Shown here: piece by piece, positions 43,573-53,156 of the stretch
Layout of the letters: each line of letters begins with the position of its first letter
Numbering within the stretch: the stretch's first letter is position 1
NCBI GenBank assembly: GCA_011087605.1
Contig: JAALLE010000001.1
Coordinates: 1 to 64,000, forward strand
Reading direction: 5' to 3'
Length of the DNA stretch: 64,000 nt
From: Hyphomicrobiales bacterium
GTDB lineage: Bacteria > Pseudomonadota > Alphaproteobacteria > Rhizobiales > Rhizobiaceae
Position numbers and translations under genes: made by a program
Notes under the pieces: generated by a model
Seen by the model: the letters and a program-made list of their open reading frames with translations, nothing else
Told to the model about the DNA's origin: nothing
The model's database searches: none

Positions 43573-45156
43573 ATGGGTAAAAAGCTTGGACTAGGGATAG
43601 CAGCATCAGCAATCACGTTGGTTTCGGCACTGGGCATCACCTTTGCCATGCAAGAGTTTCTAGACACGGGGACGGCAGCGAAAGCGGTAGCCGAACCGGA
43701 TCAAGGCTCCTCAGACCAAGATTCCTATCAACCGCTGACACAGGCGTTTTTGAATGAGTTGGCGCAACGTTCCGGCGATCAGGCTGCATTCAAAGTGGCC
43801 TTTGAGGCCGGGGACGAGTTGACCGAGTTGAATTTTACGGCGCGCGATGGCGTTGGAGCCAATGTTGGTGAAGGTAGGCGCTTTTCGCGAATGCCGCGTG
43901 CTGATCTTGTCAAAGACGGAGAATGGACCACCCATTTACCAAAGCGTGAAGGTGGACCCAACGCGACATCCTGTATTGCCTGTCACAATCGCCCCGGTCC
44001 AAACGGGGCAGGTGATGTCGCACTCAACGCTGTAATCGACCCGGCACATACCGGTCAGCCCTCCAAGTTTTTGGAGCGAAACACCCTGCCATTGCTGGCG
44101 TTGGGTGCGCCTCAAAAAATTGCCGAAGAGATGAGTTCTGAGCTGCTATTGCAGGAATCCAAGATTCTCCGCGCCGCATGCAAAAATGGCAACGCGCGCG
44201 GTGACTTGTCTGCCAAGGGCGTGTCATTTGGTAGCCTTGCTGCGGATCGGCAAACGGCCTCGCCTTGTGAGATAATGGTGGATTATGCCGGTTTGGAAGG
44301 CATCGACCGCGATCTTGTGGTCAAGGCTTTTGGCTGGAAGGGCAATCAACCGACCATCAGGGCGTTTACCCGAAATGCCGCCCATAACGAATTGGGTATG
44401 CAGGGCGTTGAACTCACCACCGAAGACGGAGATGGTGACGGTGTTGTAAAAGAGTTGACCGTTGGAGATATGACCGCTCTGTCGATATATATGGCGGCGC
44501 TGGAACGGCCCGTCACAAAGCTGGAACTTGCTGCACTGGGACTCGAAAAGATGTCTGACGCCGAAAGAGCCGCAGTGTTGAAAGGCGAAAGCAGCTTTGA
44601 ACAGGTTGGATGCTCCACCTGCCATGTTCCCAGCATGGAGCTTAAGGACACGGTTTTCAGCGAACCCAGCACGACACCGGGATTCTATGATGAACGTTTT
44701 CCCAGCGGCGAAGATCCTGCCGATCATCAACTTTCGCAGAAAACTCCCATCCGCTTCGATCTGACCGCAGATCAACCCAACAACCAAATCAGCCTTGCCA
44801 ATGGCGGCATGGCGAAGTTGGGGGCTTTGCCCAAAACCGAATCTGGCGGCGCAATCGCGCATTGGTACAGTGATTTTAAGCGTCATGATATGGGCGAAGA
44901 ACTGGCCGACCCCACCGATGCGCAGGGCATTGCGCCCCGCATGTGGCTGACCCGTTCGCTGGCCGGTGTTGGCTCAACTGGACCGTGGCTTCACGATGGC
45001 CGTGCAACAACTCTCAATGATGCAATATTGGCGCATGGTGGAGAGGCGAGCGTTGCGCGCGACAATTATACTATGCTGCCCGAACGGGCACGCAACAATT
45101 TGATCGCCTTTCTGGAAAATCTGGTGATCTTCAAACAGAAAGAGAAAGAAGAGTAA
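43573..45156 (+). CDS. Di-heme c-type oxidoreductase (DHOR/DUF1111-like)
   Basis: 527 residues from ATG 43573 with GGAGAG 5 nt upstream; ATG 43561 would sit in that site. A signal or anchor helix (LGIAASAITLVSALGITFAMQ) is followed by two c-heme motifs: CIACH near residue 138 and CSTCH near residue 347. The end LTRSLAGVGSTGPWLHDGRATTLNDAILAHGG is typical of di-heme peroxidase-like proteins. A periplasmic electron-transfer or peroxidase role is likely. It is distinct from the cytochrome peroxidase at 1599-2984. Confidence 0.86.
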   Translation: MGKKLGLGIAASAITLVSALGITFAMQEFLDTGTAAKAVAEPDQGSSDQDSYQPLTQAFLNELAQRSGDQAAFKVAFEAGDELTELNFTARDGVGANVGEGRRFSRMPRADLVKDGEWTTHLPKREGGPNATSCIACHNRPGPNGAGDVALNAVIDPAHTGQPSKFLERNTLPLLALGAPQKIAEEMSSELLLQESKILRAACKNGNARGDLSAKGVSFGSLAADRQTASPCEIMVDYAGLEGIDRDLVVKAFGWKGNQPTIRAFTRNAAHNELGMQGVELTTEDGDGDGVVKELTVGDMTALSIYMAALERPVTKLELAALGLEKMSDAERAAVLKGESSFEQVGCSTCHVPSMELKDTVFSEPSTTPGFYDERFPSGEDPADHQLSQKTPIRFDLTADQPNNQISLANGGMAKLGALPKTESGGAIAHWYSDFKRHDMGEELADPTDAQGIAPRMWLTRSLAGVGSTGPWLHDGRATTLNDAILAHGGEASVARDNYTMLPERARNNLIAFLENLVIFKQKEKEE

Positions 45157-45181
45157 GTGTGGGTTTGAGGGGACAGTTAGT

Positions 45182-47329
45182 TCAGCGGTTTTTCCCGCGC
45201 ATCTGTTCTTTCAACAAATCTATCAAACTCATTGCTGCATCCGGGATATTGGTTCCCGGGCCGAACACGGCCTTGACCCCGGCCTTTGTTAAAAAGTCAT
45301 AATCCTGGCTTGGGATGACCCCGCCGCAGATAACGATCTTGTCGGCAGCATTGCGCGAAGCCAACTCGGAAAGCAGCATTGGTGCCAAAGTCTTGTGACC
45401 GGCGGCATGAGAGGAAACGCCAACAATATCAACATCTTCCGCAAGCGCCAGTTCGGCAGCTTCCTGCGGTGTCATAAACAGCGGTCCAACGGTTACGTCG
45501 AAACCAAGATCACCGAATGCTGTCGCGATTACTTTGGCACCGCGATCATGGCCGTCCTGGCCCATCTTGACGACCAATACCTTTGGTTTGCGGCCGAGTT
45601 TCTTACAGAAAGCCGCAACTGAAGATTGGGTTTCCTGGAATACCGGATCATCGCCATAAGCGTCTTCATAAACCCCTTCAATTGTCACGATATCGGCCGC
45701 ATGTCGGCCAAACGCATTTTCCATCGCCCAACTGATCTCACCGACAGTGGCGCGGGCTCGCGCGGCTTCAATGGCCGCCTCAAGAATATTGCCTTCACCC
45801 GTACCGGCAACCTCTTCCAGATTGGCCAGCGCTGCAGAGTGGGCGTCCGCATTTCGGGTTTTCCTGATCCGCATCAGCCGGGCGATCTGGGCATCTCTGA
45901 CAGCGGCGTTATCAATGTCACGAACGTCAACTTTGGTTTCCTGTGTGGGCTGGAACTTGTTGACGCCAACAATAACCTCTTCGCCCTTGTCGATGCGGGC
46001 TTGTTTTTGCGCAGCGGCCTCTTCAATCCGGGCTTTCGGCATGCCCTCATTGATCGCTTGGGTCATGCCTCCCAGGGTTTCGATTTCTTCCATCAAAGCC
46101 CAGGCCTCATCGATCAGCTCGGCAGTTAGATTTTCAACGTAATAGGAACCGGCAAGGGGGTCGACGACTTTGGTTACCCCGGTTTCGTGCTGCAAGATCA
46201 ACTGTGTGTTGCGGGCAATGCGGCTGGAAAAATCCGTCGGCAGGGCAATCGCCTCATCGAATGAATTGGTATGTAGACTTTGGGTTCCGCCCAGAGCTGC
46301 ACTCATCGCTTCGTAGGCGGTGCGCACGATGTTGTTGTAGGGATCCTGTTCCTGCAGCGATACGCCAGAGGTCTGGCAATGGGTGCGCAGCATCTGGCTG
46401 CGTTCAGATGCGCCGAACTCGGCCATGATTTTCGCCCAAAGGTAGCGCGCTGCCCGCAGCTTCGCCGCTTCCATGAAAAAGCTCATCCCCATGTTGAAGA
46501 AGAAGGATAACCGCCCGGCAAATGCATCCACGTCCATCCCTTTTGCAAGGGCTGCGCGAACGTAATCGCGACCGTCCGCAAGGGTGAAAGCCAGTTCTTG
46601 CACAATGGTGCTGCCGGCTTCCTGAATGTGATACCCGGAAATAGAAATCGAATTATATTTGGGCATTTCCTGCGCCGTATATTCAATGATATCGGAGACG
46701 ATACGCATGCTTGGCTCGGGTGGATAGATATAAGTGTTTCGGACCATGAACTCTTTCAAAATATCATTTTGAATGGTGCCGGATAGCTGTGACCGCGAAA
46801 CGCCTTGCTCTTCGCCGGCAACGATAAATGAGGCGAGCACGGGAATAACGGCACCATTCATCGTCATCGATACCGACATCTGGTCAAGGGGAATGCCGTC
46901 AAACAGGGTTTTCATGTCTTCAACAGAGTCGATCGCAACGCCTGCCTTTCCGACATCACCAACTACCCGAGGATGGTCTGAATCATAACCTCTGTGGGTT
47001 GCCAGGTCGAATGCGACCGACAGTCCCCTTTGGCCGCCCGCCAGAGCAGCTCGGTAGAATTTGTTGCTTTCTTCGGCGGTTGAAAACCCGGCATATTGAC
47101 GGATGGTCCATGGCCGTCCTGCATACATCGTGGCTTTGGGACCCCTGGTATAGGGTGCCATGCCGGGCAGTGATCCAAGGTGGCCGAGATTTTCGGTGTC
47201 CGCCGCGGTGTAGACCGGCTTTACCAAGATGCCTTCCGGCGTCTGCCAGTTAAGCGTTTGAGCATCACCGCCCTTCATTTCCCTGGATGCCAGGTCAAGC
47301 CAGTCTCTGGGTGGTGGTTTAGCAGCCAT
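45182..47329 (-). CDS. scpA: Methylmalonyl-CoA mutase
   Basis: 715 residues from ATG 47329 ([10 protein letters not shown]). The catalytic barrel shows [20 protein letters not shown] and [20 protein letters not shown]. The C-terminal cobalamin domain has [13 protein letters not shown], the DxHxxG motif that supplies the cobalt-ligating histidine. A single chain with both domains is the homodimeric form. It isomerises methylmalonyl-CoA to succinyl-CoA; pccA lies 2.4 kb away on the same strand. Extra codons upstream to 47392 lack a ribosome site. Confidence 0.97.
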   Translation of the reverse strand: MAAKPPPRDWLDLASREMKGGDAQTLNWQTPEGILVKPVYTAADTENLGHLGSLPGMAPYTRGPKATMYAGRPWTIRQYAGFSTAEESNKFYRAALAGGQRGLSVAFDLATHRGYDSDHPRVVGDVGKAGVAIDSVEDMKTLFDGIPLDQMSVSMTMNGAVIPVLASFIVAGEEQGVSRSQLSGTIQNDILKEFMVRNTYIYPPEPSMRIVSDIIEYTAQEMPKYNSISISGYHIQEAGSTIVQELAFTLADGRDYVRAALAKGMDVDAFAGRLSFFFNMGMSFFMEAAKLRAARYLWAKIMAEFGASERSQMLRTHCQTSGVSLQEQDPYNNIVRTAYEAMSAALGGTQSLHTNSFDEAIALPTDFSSRIARNTQLILQHETGVTKVVDPLAGSYYVENLTAELIDEAWALMEEIETLGGMTQAINEGMPKARIEEAAAQKQARIDKGEEVIVGVNKFQPTQETKVDVRDIDNAAVRDAQIARLMRIRKTRNADAHSAALANLEEVAGTGEGNILEAAIEAARARATVGEISWAMENAFGRHAADIVTIEGVYEDAYGDDPVFQETQSSVAAFCKKLGRKPKVLVVKMGQDGHDRGAKVIATAFGDLGFDVTVGPLFMTPQEAAELALAEDVDIVGVSSHAAGHKTLAPMLLSELASRNAADKIVICGGVIPSQDYDFLTKAGVKAVFGPGTNIPDAAMSLIDLLKEQMRGKNR

Positions 47330-47562
47330 AGTTCCGTCTCGGGGGTGGACCTCTTTGTCATACTGGATACTACCAACAGACCAACTAGCCAAGGCGCAGA
47401 ACCTGCACTTTCGTCGGATATGGAGCGTTAATATGTGTCGTTAACGAAGTTTTAAGCATTGCCTTTTCATTCGGGCTTCCCAATGGTTAACTGCAGTAAG
47501 CGGGTAAATTAATCTACGCCGGTCGCAAGTCCATTGAATGCGAAATCGGCATGGTGTGAGTG

Positions 47563-49071
47563 ATGAAGAATTATTTGAGTTTAATCAAAACAGCTGTGCT
47601 GATCATATCGTTGGCGGGCATGCTTTCTGTGCCGGCAATGGCACAGGAAACAAAAAAACTGGGTGGAGGAAAAATTGTCGTCCGGTTATGCCCTGCAAGT
47701 TGTGTTGCGGTGAACGGACATGGATTGAGTCCCGGAAAGGAAGTCACCATTTATGAAAACCGGTCGGGCTGGGTGCGGGTATCTGAGTTTCTGAACCGCT
47801 CCCGTCTGGTCAAGAGTTTTGGCAATTCGATCACCGCAAAGCCAGCCCTTTGGGTGGCCGCAAGTCAGCTCGCCGGTCAAAAAGCCAAGGCAAAGCCCCG
47901 CACGCAGAGATTGTCTGCTCTAAGAAGAATTGCACTGCCAACATTCCGTCCCGGTTCTGTTTACGTTCAGGCTTCTCAAGCAGAACCGGCAGAACCAGTG
48001 GAACAGAACGAAACTCCTGTTGCTGAGCAACCAGCCACAGATGAGGCAGTAGAACCCGAGGTCGAAACAGTTGAGCAATCAACACCCGTAACTGAAACTC
48101 AACCTGTTGATGAAACCGCTTCAAGTGATGGAACAAAACGTCTGCTGACGTGGGATGAATTGCAGGCAAAGTTGGCAAAGCAGGCGGCTGCAAAAAGTAA
48201 TTCAGCCGAAGTGAGTGACGAAGAAAAAGCTGCTGAAGTCAAGCGTGCCGAAACGGCGGCAGAAGCCAAAGCGGAGGCCGACGCCAAAGCGGTTGAAGAA
48301 GCTGAAGCGGCGGAAGCCGCTGAAACAGCCAAATCGGCGGAAGCAGCGGCGGCGACTGCTGCGGCGGCGGCGGCGAAGGCTGATGAGGAAGCGAAAGCGG
48401 CACAAGCCGCTGAAGCTGCAGAAGCCGCCAAAGCCGAACAAGCCAAAGCCAAAGAAGCAGCAGACCGGGTTAAGCGGCAACAAGCCGAAGCTGCGCTTGA
48501 AGCAGCCGAAGTGGCAAAGGCCAAGAAAGCGGCGTTGGCTGCAAAAGCAGAACAGGCCAAAAAAGTTGCTGAAGCTGAACAAGCAGCAAAGTTGGCTCGC
48601 CAACGGGCCGAAGCCGCCGAAAAAGCGGCAGAAGTCAAGCGCGTTGAAGAAGCTAAGAAAGCCGCCGCCGCCGCGGCTGCAACTGCCGCCGCCGCCGCCG
48701 CCAGCACCGAAGCGGACAAGCCGGTCGAAGAGTCGAAGGAACTGGCAGCAGTTGCTGCAAAGACAGAGGAAGCCGAGGAGCCAATCTACAAAGCTGCGAC
48801 ATCACAACCGATCAAGTTTGGTGAACGACCCAAACAACTGACCAAGGAATTGCTCGACAAACGTCTGTCCAAACTACCGGGGCGCAAGAGCAAAGTGGAC
48901 AAGAATGTCGTGATCGCCCTTCGTCACTATGCGTTGGGTCTGTTGAACAGTGGTGAATGTTCTGGAATTGCCAAGGGCGGCGCCAGTGCGATGCCGGGTA
49001 TGCTGTATGTGGTCTGCAGCGACGATCTAACCTATTTGCGCCAGTTTCCGATCAAGGAGGAAACTTGGTAG
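47563..49071 (+). CDS. Secreted SH3-like and alanine-rich coiled-coil protein
   Basis: 502 residues. Signal peptide (ending AMA before QETK), then an SH3b-like domain (GKIVVRLCPASCVAVNGHGL, YENRSGWVRVSEFLNRSRLV), a Pro/Glu/Thr-rich stretch, about 210 residues made almost only of Ala, Lys, Glu and Arg (about 215-425), and a conserved-looking C-terminal domain (SKVDKNVVIALRHYALGLLN with two cysteines). The middle would form a long single helix or coiled coil like TolA's. A periplasmic protein reaching across the cell wall is likely. The longest repeats also leave other frames open, which are not genes. Confidence 0.8.
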   Translation: MKNYLSLIKTAVLIISLAGMLSVPAMAQETKKLGGGKIVVRLCPASCVAVNGHGLSPGKEVTIYENRSGWVRVSEFLNRSRLVKSFGNSITAKPALWVAASQLAGQKAKAKPRTQRLSALRRIALPTFRPGSVYVQASQAEPAEPVEQNETPVAEQPATDEAVEPEVETVEQSTPVTETQPVDETASSDGTKRLLTWDELQAKLAKQAAAKSNSAEVSDEEKAAEVKRAETAAEAKAEADAKAVEEAEAAEAAETAKSAEAAAATAAAAAAKADEEAKAAQAAEAAEAAKAEQAKAKEAADRVKRQQAEAALEAAEVAKAKKAALAAKAEQAKKVAEAEQAAKLARQRAEAAEKAAEVKRVEEAKKAAAAAAATAAAAAASTEADKPVEESKELAAVAAKTEEAEEPIYKAATSQPIKFGERPKQLTKELLDKRLSKLPGRKSKVDKNVVIALRHYALGLLNSGECSGIAKGGASAMPGMLYVVCSDDLTYLRQFPIKEETW

Positions 49072-49667
49072 GTTACAGCGCTTAAGGCGTGCAAAAGCCT
49101 TGGCACTTGCAACAATGCCAGCGGAACAAACCAGACCAACATCTGGTCCAGGAATTGCCCGATGAACCACCAGTGAAGCAAGGTCAATAGGGCGGCGAAA
49201 TACGCTGCCATCTGAACTTTTTTCCACCAACGGCCGAGGCTTCGAACACTGAAATCATTGGACGTTGCGGCAAGTGCCAGCAGGACGATGAAGGCGATCC
49301 ATCCTGTGGCCAGGGAGATTTCCTCCAGTTCCAGAAATATCAACTCTGCGCTGCCAATTTGGCGAATGTAGAAAATTGTGTGCAGAAGTCCGTAGCCAAA
49401 TGCGGCGACGCCGATATAGCGGCGGCGTTTCTGCATCCAGCGCAGGGGCTTCAAAACTACCGGCCAGTTGCGACAGAGCCGCATCGCCGGTGTGATGGCC
49501 AGCGCCAGGATCATCAACTGGGTGGCCAATAGGCCGCTTTCATACATGATTTCCGCGTAATAGCGGTTTTGGCCGACAAAATCGGCAAGCAAGGCTGGCG
49601 CTGGTATGAATAATACGATCCATGAAGTGAGGGGCGCGTTCAGCAGGTATTTTGCAAACTTTGGCAT
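49032..49667 (-). CDS. MsrQ/YedZ-like heme-binding membrane protein
   Basis: 211 residues from ATG 49667 (MPKFAKYLLN). Six hydrophobic segments with the ferric-reductase-like pattern: an aligned histidine in YGLLHTIFYIRQ and another in TLLHWWFIGQFLD. It resembles MsrQ, the quinol-oxidising partner of methionine sulfoxide reductase MsrP. No msrP gene is adjacent, so it may serve another electron acceptor. Its 3' end overlaps the convergent SH3/alanine-rich gene by 40 nt. Confidence 0.8.
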   Translation of the reverse strand: MPKFAKYLLNAPLTSWIVLFIPAPALLADFVGQNRYYAEIMYESGLLATQLMILALAITPAMRLCRNWPVVLKPLRWMQKRRRYIGVAAFGYGLLHTIFYIRQIGSAELIFLELEEISLATGWIAFIVLLALAATSNDFSVRSLGRWWKKVQMAAYFAALLTLLHWWFIGQFLDQMLVWFVPLALLQVPRLLHALSAVTYQVSSLIGNWRK

Positions 49668-49774
49668 GGTTTTGGTTGCGACAAGTCGTCGACACAAGCA
49701 ACTAAAGTGTTGGTGAGCGGTGTTTGATGGTCAGTGGAACCCGGTTGTTGGTTCGAGCTGATACCGATCGCCGG

Positions 49775-51775
49775 TTATTCAAACTCCATAATAATTTGAT
49801 CGACAGCCAGACTGTCACCCTGTTCAGCGCAAATATTGGAAACGGTGGCCTTTTTCTCAGCCCGCAATATGTTTTCCATTTTCATTGCTTCGATGGTCGC
49901 CAGAGCCTGCCCCTCCTGAACTTCATCGCCTGCTTGAACATTGATCGACACAACAAGTCCGGGCATCGGGCAAAGCAGCATCTTGGATGTGTCGGCTGGC
50001 ACCTTCTCAAGCATAAAATCGTTTAGCTCCGCAACGCGTGGAGACATGATCTGGGCCTGATGGGTTGCACCGCGATAGCGAAGTTCATAACCGCCAGCAG
50101 TGGATCTGACTTTCACGGCGATTTCTTCGCCATCGACAACGGCCAGCAACAGGGCCATGCCCGGACGCCAGTCGGTCAGCACTTTCATTTTCGTGCCATC
50201 TTCAAACTTGATCCTGGCGCCTTCGTTTTTGGGCTTCATGGTGAGTGGGAAATTTTCGCCTGACAGGCAAATGACCCAATCCTTGCCAACTCGGCGCTTG
50301 TGATTGGTCATTGCGCCGGATATGCGGGTCCGCCTCAACTGGGCGATCATATTCATCACAGCTGCACAGGCAGCGAGCTTGCGCTTGTCCACGTCGCTGG
50401 ATTGCACGCCGTCAAATCCGTCGGGATACTCCTCCTCAATAAAGGCAGTCGTGATATTGCCGCTGATAAATCGCGGGTGATCCATCACAGCCGACAAGAA
50501 CGGCAGATTGTGCCCGATACCCTCAACTTCAAACGAATCCAACGCGGTTCGCATTGCCTCCAGCGCAGCAGCGCGATCTTTGCCCCAGGTGCATAATTTG
50601 GCGATCATGGGATCGTAATACATCGAGATTTCGCCACCTTCGTAAACGCCGGTATCATTGCGCACGATATGGCCGTCATGTTCTCCTTCAGCCGGGGGCC
50701 TGTAGCGGGTTAAGCGGCCGATTGATGGCAGAAAGTTCCGATAGGGGTCTTCTGCATAAAGGCGGCTTTCAATTGCCCAGCCGTTTAGCTTTACTTCTTT
50801 TTGAGAGACCGACAGTTTCTCCCCATAGGCAACGCGGATCATCTGTTCCACCAGATCAACACCGGTGATCAATTCAGTGACGGGATGTTCAACCTGGAGG
50901 CGCGTATTCATCTCTAGAAAGTAGAAATTCTTTTTGCCGTCGACGATAAATTCCACCGTACCGGCGCTTGAATAGTCTACCGCTTTTGCAAGGGCGACGG
51001 CTTCTTCGCCCATTGCCTTTCTGGTTTTCGCATCAAGAAAGGGAGACGGTGCCTCTTCGATGACCTTTTGATTGCGGCGCTGGATGGAGCATTCCCGTTC
51101 GCCCAGATAGACGCAATTGCCGTGGGTGTCGCCAAGTACCTGAATTTCAATATGGCGTGGTTGGGTGACGAATTTTTCAATGAAAATGCGATCGTCGCCA
51201 AACGAACTTGCGGCTTCATTTTTCGAGGACTGATAGCCTTCGCGCGCATCTTCATCGTTCCAGGCAATTCGCATGCCCTTGCCACCACCACCAGCGCTGG
51301 CTTTGATCATCACCGGATACCCGATGTCGTTGGAAATCTTGACCGCCTCTTCAGCGTCATCAATCAGACCCATATGCCCTGGAACCGTTGAAACGCCGGC
51401 CTCCTGGGCCAGTTTTTTGGACGTGATCTTGTCGCCCATTGCTTCGATTGCACCAACCGGCGGACCGATAAAAGCGACTTTGGCTGCCTTCAAAGCTTCT
51501 GCGAATTTGGGATTTTCCGACAAAAATCCATAACCGGGATGAACCGCTTCCGCACCCGATTGTTTGATGGCGTCCATTATCTTGTCGATTACGATATAGG
51601 ATTCTGCTGCCGCCGGAGGGCCGATATGTATCGCCTCATCGGCCATTGAAACATGCAAGGCATTTTTGTCTGCGTCTGAATAGACTGCCACAGTGCCAAT
51701 ACCCATCTTGCGGGCAGTCTTGATCACACGGCAGGCAATTTCACCCCGGTTTGCGATTAGAATTTTCTTGAACAA
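49775..51775 (-). CDS. pccA: Propionyl/acetyl-CoA carboxylase alpha subunit (biotin carboxylase-BCCP)
   Basis: 666 residues from TTG 51775. The ribosome site GGAGGAGA 5 nt upstream and the family start FKKILIANRGEIACRVIK decide against the longer frame to 51838. The ATP-grasp domain has ASAGGGGKGMRIAW and LGERECSIQRRNQKV with EMNTRLQVEHPVTE. The C-terminus is the biotin carrier domain with AIEAMKMEN, where the lysine receives biotin. With a beta subunit (not in view) it makes methylmalonyl-CoA, which the mutase at 45182 processes. Confidence 0.96.
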   Translation of the reverse strand: MFKKILIANRGEIACRVIKTARKMGIGTVAVYSDADKNALHVSMADEAIHIGPPAAAESYIVIDKIMDAIKQSGAEAVHPGYGFLSENPKFAEALKAAKVAFIGPPVGAIEAMGDKITSKKLAQEAGVSTVPGHMGLIDDAEEAVKISNDIGYPVMIKASAGGGGKGMRIAWNDEDAREGYQSSKNEAASSFGDDRIFIEKFVTQPRHIEIQVLGDTHGNCVYLGERECSIQRRNQKVIEEAPSPFLDAKTRKAMGEEAVALAKAVDYSSAGTVEFIVDGKKNFYFLEMNTRLQVEHPVTELITGVDLVEQMIRVAYGEKLSVSQKEVKLNGWAIESRLYAEDPYRNFLPSIGRLTRYRPPAEGEHDGHIVRNDTGVYEGGEISMYYDPMIAKLCTWGKDRAAALEAMRTALDSFEVEGIGHNLPFLSAVMDHPRFISGNITTAFIEEEYPDGFDGVQSSDVDKRKLAACAAVMNMIAQLRRTRISGAMTNHKRRVGKDWVICLSGENFPLTMKPKNEGARIKFEDGTKMKVLTDWRPGMALLLAVVDGEEIAVKVRSTAGGYELRYRGATHQAQIMSPRVAELNDFMLEKVPADTSKMLLCPMPGLVVSINVQAGDEVQEGQALATIEAMKMENILRAEKKATVSNICAEQGDSLAVDQIIMEFE

Positions 51776-51790
51776 AGACGTCTCCTCCAA
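51776..51790 (-). promoter_or_regulatory. pccA: Strong ribosome site fixing the pccA TTG start
   Basis: On the minus strand GGAGGAGA lies 5 nt before TTG 51773-51775. The longest open frame begins 21 codons further upstream, but those residues do not resemble the family and would run through this site. Confidence 0.8.
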
Positions 51791-51865
51791 AGCGGCCCCA
51801 CTATCATTATTCAAGTGGGATCGCTTCGCCAAGTGCATCTTTAGGATAGCTTTGGAATGACGGAA

Positions 51866-52234
51866 TTAGCCCCCCTTGAGAAAATCCATGGCCGCACCTT
51901 CCTCTTCAAGGCCAAAGGCGCGAATTTCCAGTCCCGGGATCAGTGCGCCCTCAATGACCGACGCCTTTGCAATCCAGCCTTCATTGGTCAACACCGCAGC
52001 CTTGTCGACTTTGCTGATCAATCCGAACAATTTGGGAAGCATCATGAATTCAACACCAAGTGCCGCCAAAGTGGGCATCTTGAAGTCGCTGATCCGGTAA
52101 AACAATTTGCCGTTTTTCAGATCTTCGCAAAGTTCCACAAGCCGGTTCAGTCCGCTTTCCATTGCGGCCGCATCGATTTCCCCGTTCAGCTCAATTTGGA
52201 TGATTCCGGGTTCTTTGACGTGAATGTCCAACAT
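51866..52234 (-). CDS. SpoIIAA-like (STAS/DUF3478) protein
   Basis: 122 residues, small alpha/beta fold: MLDIHVKEPGIIQIELNGEI, then KLFYRISDFKMPTLAAL and a C-terminal WIAKASVIEGALIPGLEIRAF. This is the SpoIIAA-like STAS family common in marine bacteria, with a lipid-binding or anti-sigma-type fold. No partner kinase or sigma factor is nearby. A ribosome site of AGGAGATA type precedes the ATG. Function unknown. Confidence 0.87.
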   Translation of the reverse strand: MLDIHVKEPGIIQIELNGEIDAAAMESGLNRLVELCEDLKNGKLFYRISDFKMPTLAALGVEFMMLPKLFGLISKVDKAAVLTNEGWIAKASVIEGALIPGLEIRAFGLEEEGAAMDFLKGG

Positions 52235-52339
52235 GACATATCTCCTTTTAAAAACTCTCAGTTATTAAATGAGGATCGTGATGCGGAGATTCAATAATTG
52301 GGCAGTCAGAATCGGCTAATCTACAACTAAAGTTTCTCT

Positions 52340-52657
52340 TCAGCGCAGCTTCACCGCGGTTCCGTTGGCGGAAACCATCAACATGCTTTTGCCCACCGTT
52401 TCATAGTCCAAATCGACACCAATAATTGCATCAGCGCCCAACTCCATGGCTTCCGCAACCATGTCACGTGTGGCCGCTTCGCGGCCAGCGGCAAAGACTT
52501 TTTGGTAGCCGCCGGACCGGCCACCGACAATATCACGCACGCTGGCGAATATGTCTCGAAATACATTGGCGCCAAATACAGCTTCTCCGGCAACCAGGCC
52601 TAGAACCTGCACAATTTCCTTGTTTGGCACAGTGTGGGTGGTGGTAATGATTATCAT
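52340..52657 (-). CDS. YbjQ family (UPF0145) small protein
   Basis: 105 residues from ATG 52657. The start MIIITTTHTVPNKEIVQVLG, then GYQKVFAAGREAATRDMVAEA and GADAIIGVDLDYETVG, match YbjQ, a pentameric family named for heavy-metal binding but without proven function. It stands alone between the STAS-like gene and the divergent ArsR gene. Confidence 0.93.
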   Translation of the reverse strand: MIIITTTHTVPNKEIVQVLGLVAGEAVFGANVFRDIFASVRDIVGGRSGGYQKVFAAGREAATRDMVAEAMELGADAIIGVDLDYETVGKSMLMVSANGTAVKLR

Positions 52658-52735
52658 TGGCGATCTCTCGGTTTTTGAGCCTTGTCCCAACAACGCCTAT
52701 CACATTTGATTTGACTGCAACATCACCGGGAGCGG

Positions 52736-52786
52736 TTGACAATGGGTGAATTGAATATAACATATAAGTTATATAAGGAATATGTT
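52736..52786 (+). promoter_or_regulatory. Promoter with overlapping inverted repeats for the arsR-type gene
   Basis: TTGACA (52736-52741) is followed after 16 nt by the -10-like TAACAT (52758-52763). Inverted repeats overlap this: ATAAC/GTTAT (52757-52761, 52768-52772) and AACATA/TATGTT (52759-52764, 52781-52786). The AT-rich dyad ends 4 nt before the start codon, a typical place for autorepression by an ArsR dimer. Confidence 0.5.
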
Positions 52787-52790
52787 CTGA

Positions 52791-53156
52791 ATGGAAACTT
52801 CGCAAGAAACCCAGCCACGATTGGATGCTGTATTTTCCGCGTTATCCGACCCGACGCGCCGGGCAATTCTGGAGCGTCTGGCCCAAGGGCAGGCAACGGT
52901 TAACGAGCTAGCCGCGCCATTTGCCATGAGCCAACCAGCGGTATCGCGCCATTTGAAGGTTCTGGAGAACGCCGGATTGATCGAGCGCGATGTTGATCAA
53001 CAGCGCCGACCGGCGCGATTGAAGGCGCAACATATGTCTGCGGCGGCTGATTGGCTGTCGGAGTTTGAACAGTTTTGGACCACGAGTTTCAATCAACTCG
53101 ATGGAATACTAGCCAGCATGAAACTGGCAAAATCGGAGGAAAGTGACAGTGAGTAA
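52791..53156 (+). CDS. ArsR/SmtB-family winged-helix regulator
   Basis: 121 residues: LDAVFSALSDPTRRAILERL, then the recognition helix in MSQPAVSRHLKVLENAGLIE. It lacks the ELCVCDL cysteines, so it is not an arsenic sensor; it belongs to the group paired with AHSA1/START-domain genes. The next gene overlaps its end by 8 nt. The dyad in the promoter suggests it represses its own operon, with the SRPBCC partner perhaps relaying a hydrophobic ligand. Confidence 0.93.
   Translation: METSQETQPRLDAVFSALSDPTRRAILERLAQGQATVNELAAPFAMSQPAVSRHLKVLENAGLIERDVDQQRRPARLKAQHMSAAADWLSEFEQFWTTSFNQLDGILASMKLAKSEESDSE

Noticed and set aside
48099-48841. Long open frames antisense and out of frame to the alanine-rich region (for example 48099-48719 minus and 48215-48841 plus)
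   Set aside because: They arise from the repeated GCN/AAR/GAR codons of the coiled coil; the products are monotonous Ala/Ser or Lys/Arg/Pro strings without domains or ribosome sites.
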